This document shows, piece by piece, positions 7,772 through 15,823 of a stretch of 43,790 bases of DNA. Source of the DNA: SVTX01 sp045588675 (GTDB lineage Bacteria; Bacillota; Clostridia; Oscillospirales; CAG-272). Positions within the stretch are counted from its first letter, which is position 1. Every line of letters begins with the position of its first letter. The notes beneath the pieces are model-generated. The model was not told where the DNA came from. It saw only the letters and a program-made list of their open reading frames with translations, and ran no database searches. The position numbers were made by a program, and so were the translations under genes. The stretch is taken from the NCBI GenBank assembly GCA_045588675.1, contig JAZNER010000050.1, positions 1 through 43,790 on the forward strand. The letters run 5' to 3'.

Positions 7772-8097
7772 TTTCCGCAAGATTTTATAAGGATAAAGAT
7801 AGGCTTCGCCTGACGGTTGAAGGTCACGCTGGGTATTCGGAGAGTGGCGGTGACATAGTTTGCGCCGCAATATCGGGAATTGTCTATTCAATTGTTGGAT
7901 ATATGCTCAATTTTAAGCGTGAGCAAATTGAGCTTTACAGAATTGAGAGCGGGTTTGTTGATTTTTCACTTACGGCTGAAAACGAGGAGCTTTTAGCTCT
8001 TGTTTGTATGGGATTTGTTCAAATCCAAATGACATACGGAGGCTTTGTTTCGGTAGAAAATCAGATTTGGAATTGGAAAATCAGACAAACGGCCTGA
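7768..8097 (+). CDS. Prp-type ribosomal-processing cysteine protease homologue (phage-borne)
   Basis: A 109-residue Prp (YsxB-like) protein. The defining GHAGY...GGDIVCAAISG block is present, with the catalytic pair His20 and Cys32 twelve residues apart as in bacterial Prp. In Firmicutes Prp removes the N-terminal extension of ribosomal protein L27 and can also process phage structural proteins that carry the same motif. Here the gene sits inside the head operon, between portal and scaffold, where many phages place the prohead protease. The downstream capsid protein carries an L27-like N-terminus, so it is probably the prohead maturation protease. Start is TTG overlapping the portal stop. The host L27 operon, where Prp usually lies, is not in this window. 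Confidence 0.88.
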   Translation: MISARFYKDKDRLRLTVEGHAGYSESGGDIVCAAISGIVYSIVGYMLNFKREQIELYRIESGFVDFSLTAENEELLALVCMGFVQIQMTYGGFVSVENQIWNWKIRQTA

Positions 8098-8149
8098 ACT
8101 CAGGAGAATACATACGCGCGTTTGCGCAGAGAGGGTTTAGCATTTTACT

Positions 8150-8848
8150 ATGAATAAAAATGAAAATAATACACTTGCCACGGGCGAGGAAAATATAGCT
8201 ATAAATAATCAGAATAATAACGAAATTTCAGCAAATAATGGGATTGAAGCGGCGAAGCCATCTCTTCAACTTGAAGGCAAATTGAATGATGGATTAAGTG
8301 ATGGGGAGGATGAGCGAGCCGAATACAATCTCATAAAAACAAAATATAAGGACTTCTTTACAGAGGACACACAAAAAATTATAAACCGTCGGTTAAAAAA
8401 ATACAAAGCCCTGTTATCTCAATTTGAGGAAGCAAGGGAGCAGGAGGCAGAGGGCGTTGAGTTTGACGGCGAGAGCCTTGATAGCTTTATTTTGTCGAGA
8501 GAGGACGAGATAAAACAGGAATATCAGGATTTTTCACTTGATAAAGCTCGTGAAAATGAGCGTTTTTTAAAGCTTGCCGCACTATCTGCAAGAGAAAAGG
8601 GAATTAGTCTTTCAGACGCCTATCGCCTTTCGCACTTTGAAGAAATTTTGCAAATCGAGCGAGAACGGGTGAGAGAGGAAACCGAAAAAAATATACTTGC
8701 TTTAATTGGAGCAAGAAAGGCTCGTCCTTCAGAAAACGGCCTTACCGGCAGCAAAAGGTCAAGTGCTTTTGACGCTTCCACGCTTTCCCGCACTGAGCGT
8801 GCAGAGCTTGCCAAAAGAGCCGCAAAGGGCGAAAAAATACATTTTTAA
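8150..8848 (+). CDS. Phage capsid scaffolding protein
   Basis: A 232-residue, highly charged, mostly helical protein. It has an Asn/Glu-rich flexible N-terminus, a central coiled-coil-like region (about residues 65-190) and a basic C-terminus ending in ERAELAKRAAKGEKIHF, a tail typical of scaffolds in Clostridia phages that binds the capsid shell. The position directly before the major capsid protein supports this. A segment PSLQLEGKL near residue 40 distantly recalls the Prp motif of the capsid protein, but lacks the aromatic residue. No protease domain is present. Confidence 0.8.
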   Translation: MNKNENNTLATGEENIAINNQNNNEISANNGIEAAKPSLQLEGKLNDGLSDGEDERAEYNLIKTKYKDFFTEDTQKIINRRLKKYKALLSQFEEAREQEAEGVEFDGESLDSFILSREDEIKQEYQDFSLDKARENERFLKLAALSAREKGISLSDAYRLSHFEEILQIERERVREETEKNILALIGARKARPSENGLTGSKRSSAFDASTLSRTERAELAKRAAKGEKIHF

Positions 8849-8906
8849 AATCAAAATTTATCAAATTCAACTTAAATTTTATACATAAGAAAGGAATTTT
8901 TATACA

Positions 8907-10196
8907 ATGACAGAATTTAAAATCAACCTTCAATTATTCGGTGCGGGTGACAATGTTCTTGGCACCGATGGCGTAATTGACGCTAATAAAGCTACAAAGA
9001 AGGCATACGATGAGGGAGAGGGTCTCAGTGAAGAAATGCGCACATATTACTCTGATTATCTTATTGACAATGCAGAGCCTGCGCTTGTTCACGACAGGTT
9101 TGCTCAGAAGCACACTATCCCCACAGGCGGCGGAAAAAGCATTCAGTTCCGCAAATACGACCCACTGCCCAAGCTTACAAACCCGATTGCAGAGGGCGTG
9201 ACCCCCACAGGTCAGACAATTAATATGGGTATCGTTAACGCGACAGTTGCACAGTACGGCGGCTATGTTGAGCTTACAGATATGCTTCTTATGACTGCAA
9301 TTGATAACAATCTTTGCATGGCAACAAAGCTTCTCGGCTCACAGGCGGGAAGAACTCTTGATACAATTTCCCGTGAGGTTCTTGTCGGCGGTACTAACGT
9401 ACAGTACGGCGAGGGCAAGGTAAGCTCACGTTCACAGCTTTCGGGCGGAAATGAGAACCCTGAGGACAACCACTACCTGACAGTTGATGCAGTTCGCCGT
9501 GCGGTAAGATTTCTTAAAAATCAGAACGCGGAGAAGATTGACGGAGCTTATGTTGCTATCATTCACCCCGACTGCGCTTATGACCTTATGAGCGACCCCA
9601 ATTGGAGAAATCCCAATCAGTACGCTGATGCAAGCGCTGTTTTTGAGGGAGAGATCGGTAAGATTGAGGGTGTTCGTTTCATTGAAAGCACTGAGGCAAA
9701 GGTCTTCCACGCCGAAGATTTGGCGGTGGGAGCGCGCAATCTGACTGTTAACGGCGCTCACAGTGCGACTGATGTAATTAAGTTTATAACTGACGGCACA
9801 GTTGCGGACGACGCTCTTGTTGGCAGAGAGGTGCTTATTGACGGCAAGAAGTATTTTGTTGCATCAAATACAAGCTCACAGATGACGCTTTGCACAGACA
9901 ACACAAAGAAGACCGCCGCTTCTATCACACTTGAAGGTAACGAAGTTATCTATCCTGGTGAAGCAGGTGCTTGCGGTGTTGATGTTTATGCAACTCTTAT
10001 TTTTGGTGAAAATGCTTACGGTACGACCGCGCTTGCAAACGGCGGACTTGAGCATATTATCAAGCAGCTTGGCAGTGCAGGCTCATCTGACCCGCTCAAT
10101 CAGAGAGCAACAGTAGGCTGGAAGGCATCCAAGGTTACTGTACGACTTGTTGAAGCCTTTATGATAAGAATTGAAACAGCTTCTTCTGTTGGATAA
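8907..10196 (+). CDS. Major capsid protein, N4-gp56 family
   Basis: A 429-residue major capsid protein with features of the N4-gp56 family: the IPTGGGKSIQFRKYDPL block, GVTP, VAQYGGYVELTD and the conserved C-terminal region ending in RIETASSVG. An extra beta-rich segment (about 285-350, LVGREVLIDGKKYFVAS to EVIYPGEAG) looks like a surface insertion. The N-terminus MTEFKINLQLFGAG resembles the cleaved N-terminus of Firmicutes ribosomal protein L27 (NLQxFA), the substrate of Prp, whose homologue is encoded two genes upstream; cleavage after the Phe or Gly region is predicted. AAGAAAGGAA precedes the ATG. Confidence 0.92.
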   Translation: MTEFKINLQLFGAGDNVLGTDGVIDANKATKKAYDEGEGLSEEMRTYYSDYLIDNAEPALVHDRFAQKHTIPTGGGKSIQFRKYDPLPKLTNPIAEGVTPTGQTINMGIVNATVAQYGGYVELTDMLLMTAIDNNLCMATKLLGSQAGRTLDTISREVLVGGTNVQYGEGKVSSRSQLSGGNENPEDNHYLTVDAVRRAVRFLKNQNAEKIDGAYVAIIHPDCAYDLMSDPNWRNPNQYADASAVFEGEIGKIEGVRFIESTEAKVFHAEDLAVGARNLTVNGAHSATDVIKFITDGTVADDALVGREVLIDGKKYFVASNTSSQMTLCTDNTKKTAASITLEGNEVIYPGEAGACGVDVYATLIFGENAYGTTALANGGLEHIIKQLGSAGSSDPLNQRATVGWKASKVTVRLVEAFMIRIETASSVG

Positions 10197-10357
10197 TAAA
10201 GCAAAGGGCAGGAAGGGCAATGAAACAGACGAACCTTTGCATAAATTTCCTGCGGTTCATCATTGACCTTTCCTATCCTTTTACAGATTTTTTCGCCTAT
10301 TTCTCCCCCTTGGGAGAAATAGGCATAAGAGAAAAAGAAACTTGAAAGGAACAAAAA
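10197..10357 (+). other. Structured spacer after the capsid gene
   Basis: This 161-bp interval contains a perfect 13-bp stem GCCTATTTCTCCC (10295-10307) / GGGAGAAATAGGC (10312-10324) with a CCTT loop. It is not followed by a U-tract, so it is a poor terminator. An imperfect long-range pairing lies before it (CAATGA 10218-10223 with TCATTG 10260-10265; GAACC 10231-10235 with GGTTC 10254-10258). It may stabilise the 3' end of capsid mRNA or tune readthrough into the next gene. Confidence 0.55.
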
Positions 10358-10732
10358 ATGCAAAATTATAAAGAGAGCTTGGCGGCTCTTAAAGAAGAAT
10401 ATGAATTAAAGTTAGCATCTGCCGAGGCAGAAAACGCGCGCTTGCGCGGTGAGAAAAAGAGCAAGCTTGAAAAAGCAAAGTCCTCTGCCGCTGAATATGA
10501 AAAATACCTTAACGAATATATTTCGGTAAAGCTATTCAAGGACAACGACAAGTACCGTGATGATGTTTATGTTGCGGTGAACGGACAGAACTGTATTATC
10601 AAGCGTGGAGAATGGGTAAAAATAAAGAGAAAGTTTGCCGAGGTGCTTGACGCATCTGAAATTCAGGATATGAAAACAGCAGAGCTTATCGAGCGCGAGG
10701 GCAAGAAATTTTCTGAGCAAAATGTTATTTGA
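10358..10732 (+). CDS. Small phage protein following the capsid gene
   Basis: A 124-residue protein with a lysine/glutamate-rich N-terminal coiled coil (about residues 1-50) and a C-terminal beta-rich part (DVYVAVNGQNCIIKRGEWVKIKRKFAEVLDAS) of a type I associate with small conserved proteins just after phage capsid genes. Its exact role is unknown; minor head or head-completion protein is possible. It is the last recognisable phage gene: no head-tail connectors, tail, baseplate or lysis genes follow. Good AAAGGAA ribosome-binding site. Confidence 0.7.
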   Translation: MQNYKESLAALKEEYELKLASAEAENARLRGEKKSKLEKAKSSAAEYEKYLNEYISVKLFKDNDKYRDDVYVAVNGQNCIIKRGEWVKIKRKFAEVLDASEIQDMKTAELIEREGKKFSEQNVI

Positions 10733-10745
10733 TTTACCTATATCC

Positions 10746-10774
10746 TTGACATACTTTCTTGGAGGTGATATAAT
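10746..10774 (+). promoter_or_regulatory. Consensus promoter for the DUF2974 hydrolase gene
   Basis: TTGACA (10746-10751), 17 bp, TATAAT (10769-10774). Both boxes are perfect. Placed 37 bp before the GTG start, it marks a transcription unit independent of the phage operon. Confidence 0.75.
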
Positions 10775-10810
10775 AACGATATGAAGAAACATATTGAGAG
10801 AGGTGATAAT

Positions 10811-11893
10811 GTGGCAGGCTTTTTTGATTACTTGGCTTGGCGCGGCGACCTATCGTTTTCGGAAATTGCACCAAATGAAATCGACGCCGCAATATTGTCA
10901 ATGATAGTGTATATTGATTTTGACAAGCTCTCCTATAAAGGAAAAACCTTGTCCGAGTGTGCCGAGGGCTATATTATGGATGATGAGTTCGGAAGCGTTA
11001 AGCTCGGACTTATCGTACCTTCGAAAAATATAAATAAGCTTTTTTGCCTATCATCAAAAAGCCGCAGATTTTCACCAATTGAGATTTGCGACTATGTAGC
11101 ATACACAAATGAGAGAGAAAATTGCCAATTTGCCGCAGCAACATTTCTTTTACCAGGCAAACGCGCCTTTGTTGTATTTCGAGGAACAGACGATACAATA
11201 GTCGGTTGGCACGAGGATTTTTGTCTGTCCTTTTCAGAACAAATTCCTGCTCAAAAAAAAGCTCTTGAATATCTTGAGGCGGCGGCTCAAAAATATCCTG
11301 AGCGAAAAATATATGTTGCCGGACACTCTAAGGGCGGTAATCTTGCTCTTTATTCAACGACATATTGCAGCGAGGAAACAAGAGAGAAGCTTGCAAAGAT
11401 ATATTGCTTTGACGGTCCCGGATTGTCAAGAAAAATGGTCGCCTCAGAGGGCTTCAAGCTGTTGCAGAGAAAGCGGAATATTTACATTCCTCAATCCTCT
11501 TACATTGGAATTATGTTTGAGAGAGGGAAGAAATATAAGGTTGTTGAGAGCAGAGGGCGCGGCCCGTATCAGCACGACTGCTTCTATTGGGAGGTTCAAG
11601 GTCCGCGTTTTGTAAGGCTTAACGAGCTATCAAGTAAAGGCAAGAGAAACGAGGAACAGTTCCGCACGGGAATGGATAGTATGACGCTTGAAGAAAAGAG
11701 AGAATTTGTTGACACATTTTTCTCAATCGTGGCATTTACTGGGGCGAAAACACTGTCTGATTTCTCTGACGGCGGTGTGAAAAAGCTCATAGTTCTGATT
11801 AAGACCTATAGCGGTCTTGATAAGAAAAAGAAGGATTTGATGCTTGCCTTGATTTTGAAGCTATTTGATTTTAAGAAAGAAAAAGAAGCATAA
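10811..11893 (+). CDS. DUF2974 (Mbeg1-like) alpha/beta hydrolase
   Basis: A 360-residue lipase-like alpha/beta hydrolase of the DUF2974 family. The nucleophile elbow GHSKGG (Ser in YVAGHSKGGNLAL) and the oxyanion-side FRGTDDT block are clear, and the acid/His may lie in FDGPG and YQHDCFYW. Cytoplasmic: no signal peptide. Substrate unknown. Start: the GTG at 10811 gives the typical N-terminus VAGFFDYLAWRGDLSF and has GAGAGGTGAT in front; an ATG at 10781 in the same frame would add ten unlikely residues. These genes are common in Clostridia chromosomes, so it is probably host DNA beyond the phage island. Confidence 0.85.
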   Translation: MAGFFDYLAWRGDLSFSEIAPNEIDAAILSMIVYIDFDKLSYKGKTLSECAEGYIMDDEFGSVKLGLIVPSKNINKLFCLSSKSRRFSPIEICDYVAYTNERENCQFAAATFLLPGKRAFVVFRGTDDTIVGWHEDFCLSFSEQIPAQKKALEYLEAAAQKYPERKIYVAGHSKGGNLALYSTTYCSEETREKLAKIYCFDGPGLSRKMVASEGFKLLQRKRNIYIPQSSYIGIMFERGKKYKVVESRGRGPYQHDCFYWEVQGPRFVRLNELSSKGKRNEEQFRTGMDSMTLEEKREFVDTFFSIVAFTGAKTLSDFSDGGVKKLIVLIKTYSGLDKKKKDLMLALILKLFDFKKEKEA

Positions 11894-11932
11894 AAAAAGC
11901 GCGCACAGCCGAGAGGCCTGTGCGTGCTTTTT
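11894..11932. terminator. Bidirectional terminator between hydrolase and khpA
   Basis: GC-rich stem GCGCGCACAG-CC / GG-CCTGTGCGTGC with a GAGA loop, flanked by AAAAAAA on the left and TTTTT on the right. It terminates both converging units. Confidence 0.85.
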
Positions 11933-11943
11933 CAGATATTCAG

Positions 11944-12180
11944 TTATCTGATATCTACATTAACCTTTTTGTCGCAGTTTGCTGCCGCGGCTTTGATTAC
12001 CATACGGATTGCCTTTGCAATTCTGCCGTTTTTACCGATAACCATACCCATATCATCGGGAGCAACGCTGAGAGTGAGATTAATGTAACTCTCACTTTCC
12101 TCGCAAATAACGTGAACCTCGTCGGGATTATCAACGATAGCCACAGCTATATTGCGCAACGTTTCCTTCAAATCAACCAT
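11944..12180 (-). CDS. khpA: KH-domain RNA-binding protein KhpA
   Basis: A 78-residue protein made of a single type II KH domain with the GxxG loop GKNG inside MGMVIGKNGRIAKAIR. KhpA (YlqC) binds RNA, usually as a heterodimer with KhpB/Jag, and influences cell division and cell-wall genes in Firmicutes. It is the last gene of the ylxM-ffh-rpsP-khpA unit; rimM, trmD and rplS, which often follow, are absent here because a terminator and the phage island come next. AAAAGGAG precedes the ATG. Confidence 0.93.
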   Translation of the reverse strand: MVDLKETLRNIAVAIVDNPDEVHVICEESESYINLTLSVAPDDMGMVIGKNGRIAKAIRMVIKAAAANCDKKVNVDIR

Positions 12181-12224
12181 TAAAAACTCCTTTTAGGCGT
12201 TATAACTTAATTGCACAAAGCAAA

Positions 12225-12467
12225 TTAGCCGATAATGCCTGATTTTTTAAGAAGAGCTTTAACAGTCTCTGTGGGCTGAGCACCCTTTGTGAGCCAATCC
12301 TTAGCCTTGTCTGCATCGATAGAAACCTCAGCAGGATTTGTGCCGGGATTGTAGTAACCGATTTCTTCAATGAAACGGCCATCTCTGGGGTAACGGCTGT
12401 CAGCAACTACTACACGGTAGAAGGGAGCCTTCTTCGCGCCCATTCTTCTAAGTCTCATTTTTACCAT
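12225..12467 (-). CDS. rpsP: 30S ribosomal protein S16
   Basis: 80-residue S16, needed for assembly of the 30S subunit body. The family-typical N-terminus MVKMRLRRMGAKKAPFYR and the ADSRYPRDGRFIEEIGYYNP block are clear. The frame can be read 15 bp further upstream from a TTG, but that triplet lies in the Shine-Dalgarno region (TTGGAGGAC), so the ATG at 12467 is the start. Lies between ffh and khpA. Confidence 0.97.
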   Translation of the reverse strand: MVKMRLRRMGAKKAPFYRVVVADSRYPRDGRFIEEIGYYNPGTNPAEVSIDADKAKDWLTKGAQPTETVKALLKKSGIIG

Positions 12468-12563
12468 TTTTTTGTCCTCCAAAATATAAATAAATTAATT
12501 TTTTTATTCTTTTAGCCTTTTTGGCATAAAGCTTTTAAATTCAAAGTCCCACAGGGGAGATTT

Positions 12564-13907
12564 TTAGAAGGGAAGCTTCATTTTCCCAAGCGCTCGCTTG
12601 CCCTGCTTGGACTTGCCCATATCGGCAAATTGCTTCATCATCTTCTTAATTTGGTCATATTGCTTTAGAAGCTTGTTGACCTGCTCAACACTTGTTCCGC
12701 TACCCTTGGCAACGCGGATCTTTCTTGAAGCGTTGAGGCTTTCGGGGTGTTCTCTCTCAAATCTTGTCATAGATTTGATAATTGCCTCTTGGTGAGTAAG
12801 CATCTTTTCGTCAACCTTTGCATCTTTAAGCGCGCCAGGCTTCATTCCTGGTAGCATACCTGCAATTTGCTCAAGGCTGCCCATATTCTTTAACTGCTGC
12901 ATCTGCATAAGGTAATCGTCAAGAGTGAATATCGATTGACGCATTCGCTCTTCCAGCTCTGCAGCTTTTTTCTCGTCAAACTGAGCCTGAGCCTTGTCAA
13001 TCAAGGTCAGCACATCACCCATACCGAGAATTCTTCTTGCCATTCTGTCGGGGTGGAAGGGCTCGATCTGGTCAAGCTTTTCGCCAACACCGATAAACTT
13101 AATTGGCTTACCTGTAATGTAACGGACAGACAGCGCCGCGCCGCCTCTTGTGTCACCGTCAAGCTTTGTCAGAATCACGCCTGTAATATCAAGCATATTG
13201 TTAAAGGTCTCGGCAACATTTACCGACTCCTGACCAATCATAGAGTCGATCGTAAGCAAAATTTCGGTCGGGCTTGTAGCGCTCTTTATGTCTTGAAGCT
13301 CCTGCATCAAGACCTCATCAATCTGAAGACGGCCTGCGGTATCAATAAACACAGTGTCGTATCCCTTTTGATTTGCAATTTTAATGCCTTCGGTGGCGAT
13401 TTTAACAGGGGACGTGTTATCTCCCATCTCAAAAACAGGAATGCCAAGCTTTTCACCTACTACCTGTAACTGCTTGATTGCGGCGGGACGGTAGATATCG
13501 CAGGCTACAAGCAAGGGGTTTTTGCCTTGCTTTTTAAGCATTCCTGCAAGCTTTCCGGCATGTGTCGTTTTACCAGCACCCTGCAAGCCGACCATCATAA
13601 TGACCGTGGGTGGCTTTGAGGAAACCGTAAGCTTTGAGTTGGTTGAGCCCATAAGAGCGGTCAACTCCTCGCAAACGATTTTTATTACCTGTTGACCGGG
13701 ATTTAGCGATTCAAGTACATCTGTACCAACCGCCCTCTCGGACACCTGCTTTATAAAATCGCGCACGACCTTAAAGCTTACATCGGCTTCAAGCAACGCG
13801 AGCTTGATCTCGCGCATACCCGCCTTTATGTCGGCTTCGGTAAGCTTACCCTTGTTTTTGAACTTTTTGAAGGCATTCTCGAGTTTTTCACTTAAATTTT
13901 GAAACAT
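12564..13907 (-). CDS. ffh: Signal recognition particle protein Ffh
   Basis: The SRP54 GTPase binds the 4.5S/6S RNA and signal peptides emerging from ribosomes and docks with FtsY at the membrane. 447 residues: N domain (1-90), G domain with GLQGAGKTT (107-115), DTAGRLQ and TKLDG motifs, and a methionine-rich M domain from about residue 300 ending KRALGKMKLPF. It follows ylxM with about 30 bp between and precedes rpsP. Confidence 0.98.
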   Translation of the reverse strand: MFQNLSEKLENAFKKFKNKGKLTEADIKAGMREIKLALLEADVSFKVVRDFIKQVSERAVGTDVLESLNPGQQVIKIVCEELTALMGSTNSKLTVSSKPPTVIMMVGLQGAGKTTHAGKLAGMLKKQGKNPLLVACDIYRPAAIKQLQVVGEKLGIPVFEMGDNTSPVKIATEGIKIANQKGYDTVFIDTAGRLQIDEVLMQELQDIKSATSPTEILLTIDSMIGQESVNVAETFNNMLDITGVILTKLDGDTRGGAALSVRYITGKPIKFIGVGEKLDQIEPFHPDRMARRILGMGDVLTLIDKAQAQFDEKKAAELEERMRQSIFTLDDYLMQMQQLKNMGSLEQIAGMLPGMKPGALKDAKVDEKMLTHQEAIIKSMTRFEREHPESLNASRKIRVAKGSGTSVEQVNKLLKQYDQIKKMMKQFADMGKSKQGKRALGKMKLPF

Positions 13908-13937
13908 AAGCTGTCAATACCTCCTTAAAAAATTGTG

Positions 13938-14270
13938 TTATCCTATTTTTTCAAGCATAGAGCGGATCTCATCCTCAATAAGCTTGGCTTCAGCGCCACC
14001 TTCGCAAAGGCTTAACGCTCTTTCGGCGTGCTTTTGAGCCTCGGCAAATTTCTTTGCAAGGCCGAGCTTTTCCTCATAGAAGAGAAGCTCCTCCTCAGCC
14101 TTCTTGATACAGTCGCGCACACCCTGCCGTGAAATTCCCATTTCTTCGGCTATTTCGGAGAGTGACATATCATTGTTGTAATAGAAATCGAGGGCATCTC
14201 TGCGTTTGTCCTTAAGCACATCGCCGTAAAAGTCCAAGAGAAAGCCGATATTCAAGTTCTTTTCAAACAT
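13938..14270 (-). CDS. ylxM: YlxM/UPF0122 helix-turn-helix protein
   Basis: A 110-residue UPF0122 protein with a sigma-70 region 4-like HTH (YYNNDMSLSEIAEEMGISRQG). YlxM genes almost always precede ffh and the protein is thought to assist SRP; the mechanism is not settled. The ATG at 14270 has TTGGAGGC in front; the frame is open for ten more codons upstream but without a ribosome site. First gene of the operon, 43 bp downstream of a perfect promoter. Confidence 0.92.
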   Translation of the reverse strand: MFEKNLNIGFLLDFYGDVLKDKRRDALDFYYNNDMSLSEIAEEMGISRQGVRDCIKKAEEELLFYEEKLGLAKKFAEAQKHAERALSLCEGGAEAKLIEDEIRSMLEKIG

Positions 14271-14312
14271 TGTTGCCTCCAAAAAATAGGTGTAAAGCAA
14301 AACACTTTACAG

Positions 14313-14341
14313 ATTATAACATGTTTTTTTTACTTTGTCAA
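14313..14341 (-). promoter_or_regulatory. Consensus promoter of ylxM-ffh-rpsP-khpA
   Basis: Minus strand: TTGACA (14341-14336), 17 bp, TATAAT (14318-14313). Both hexamers are perfect. Immediately downstream is a small inverted repeat (GTAAAGTG-TTTTG-CTTTAC) in the leader. Confidence 0.8.
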
Positions 14342-14456
14342 TAGTTTTTCAAAAAAATCTTTGCTATTTTAAAAATTAATTTTATTAAATTGAGCCTTTT
14401 TGTCTGGCATTTGTTTCGGAGTTGTCAAAGATAGAAAAATATGACAAAAAGCGCGA

Positions 14457-14485
14457 TTGACAACTGTAAAATTAGGTGTTATAAT
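14457..14485 (+). promoter_or_regulatory. Consensus promoter of the transglutaminase-like gene
   Basis: TTGACA (14457-14462), 17 bp, TATAAT (14480-14485), 39 bp before the ATG. Divergent from the ylxM promoter about 115 bp away. Confidence 0.78.
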
Positions 14486-14524
14486 AAATATAGTATAACT
14501 TATTTCATTTTTGGAGATAAAGCT

Positions 14525-15823
14525 ATGAAGGAAAATATTGCAAGCCTTAGCAAGAGGGAAAGACTGCAAACTATACTTTTTTATCAGATAATTGTACTCT
14601 TTGTGCTTTGTTTGATCTTGGGCGGTATTTGCGGAGTGCTCTCTTTGCAATATAAGCATATAAGGATAGAAGCAGGCAATCAGCTTTCGGCTTCATCAAT
14701 TGCTAACTATGAGGGAGCTGTTTTTGGAGAGGATTTTGATCCCGATTGTGTAAATCACGCGGGCACTTACTATTTTACGGTACATTCTCTCGACAAGGAT
14801 ATAGAAGTAAAGCTTCATGTTGAGGACACAAAGGCTCCCGTCGTTCAGGTAAAGGACATAAAAATTGCGGTTGGCGGTCCTTTTCCAGAGCCGACAGATT
14901 TCATTGATGAGATTTATGAGCCTGACTATTATGAAGGCGAATACTTAAGCGAAATCAAGGAATTCAAATCGCTTGGAAGCTATGATGTCAAAGTTCGCTT
15001 CACAGATGCTTCGGGAAATAAAACCAAAGTGTTTGATGTGAAAATGCAGTTGATTTACGATAGCGTAGCTCCGAAAATTACTGTAAACCGTGAATTTGTC
15101 ACATATGTCGGCGAGGCTATCTCATATGCCGATTGTGTAACGCTCAGTGATAACTGTGCCGGGCAAATAACCCTTGAGGTCGATGACAGCGAGATAAATT
15201 TAAACGAAGCAGGGGAGTACAAGGCATATTTAACTGCAATTGACGCGGTGGGCAATAAATCTGAGGCTTTAGAGGTGACCGTCAAGGTCTATTCAGAGGA
15301 ATTAGCCGAGCAAGAGCTATTTTCAAGGATTGACGATATTACAGACAGAATTATCAATGGCAATATGAGCACTGAGGAAAAATGCCGCGCTGTTTACGAC
15401 TATGTTCAGAAAAATATTTCCTATACCGCTTCGTCGGACAAAAGCTCTTGGCAGAGGGCGGCGTATGACGCTCTCTTTGTAAGCGGCGAGGGGGATTGCT
15501 TCAGTTATTTTGCCGCCGCGAAGGCATTTTTTGAGCATCTTGAAATTGAAAACCTCGATATAGAAAGGACGAAGGGCTTTACACCCGACACGCATTTCTG
15601 GAGCCTTGTAAACATTGGCGACGGGGAGAGTGAGCGTTGGTATCACTTTGACGCGACAAGGCTGAGAGCCGAATATAATCACAGCGGCTGTCTTCTGACT
15701 GACAAGCAAGCTGAGGCATATAATAAGGTAAGACAGCACTTTTATCTATACGACACAACAAAATATCCCGAGGTGGCAACCGAAATTATTACTCCCACAC
15801 CCGAGCTTGAAAAATATTATTAA
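14525..15823 (+). CDS. Membrane-anchored Ig-like and transglutaminase-like protein
   Basis: A 432-residue surface protein. One N-terminal membrane segment (about residues 19-42) is followed by two bacterial Ig-like (DUF5011-type) domains, each ending in a conserved DASGNK or DAVGNK strand, and a C-terminal transglutaminase/protease-like domain (about 270-400). The triad is complete: Cys325 in GEGDCFSY, His357 in THFWSL and Asp376 in YHFDATR. Such domains act as cysteine peptidases or cross-linkers on cell-wall peptides; the substrate here is unknown. The ATG at 14525 has TTGGAG upstream; the open frame extends 28 codons further but without a ribosome site. It precedes the Dlt-like operon and may act at the same surface. 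Confidence 0.85.
   Translation: MKENIASLSKRERLQTILFYQIIVLFVLCLILGGICGVLSLQYKHIRIEAGNQLSASSIANYEGAVFGEDFDPDCVNHAGTYYFTVHSLDKDIEVKLHVEDTKAPVVQVKDIKIAVGGPFPEPTDFIDEIYEPDYYEGEYLSEIKEFKSLGSYDVKVRFTDASGNKTKVFDVKMQLIYDSVAPKITVNREFVTYVGEAISYADCVTLSDNCAGQITLEVDDSEINLNEAGEYKAYLTAIDAVGNKSEALEVTVKVYSEELAEQELFSRIDDITDRIINGNMSTEEKCRAVYDYVQKNISYTASSDKSSWQRAAYDALFVSGEGDCFSYFAAAKAFFEHLEIENLDIERTKGFTPDTHFWSLVNIGDGESERWYHFDATRLRAEYNHSGCLLTDKQAEAYNKVRQHFYLYDTTKYPEVATEIITPTPELEKYY

Noticed and set aside
10811..11893. Phage lysis or tail gene
   Set aside because: It is a DUF2974 hydrolase with its own perfect promoter, a family common in Clostridia chromosomes; no holin or endolysin features.
12936..13469. 177-codon open frame antisense to ffh
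   Set aside because: Fully overlaps conserved ffh sequence and has no ribosome site or recognisable domain.
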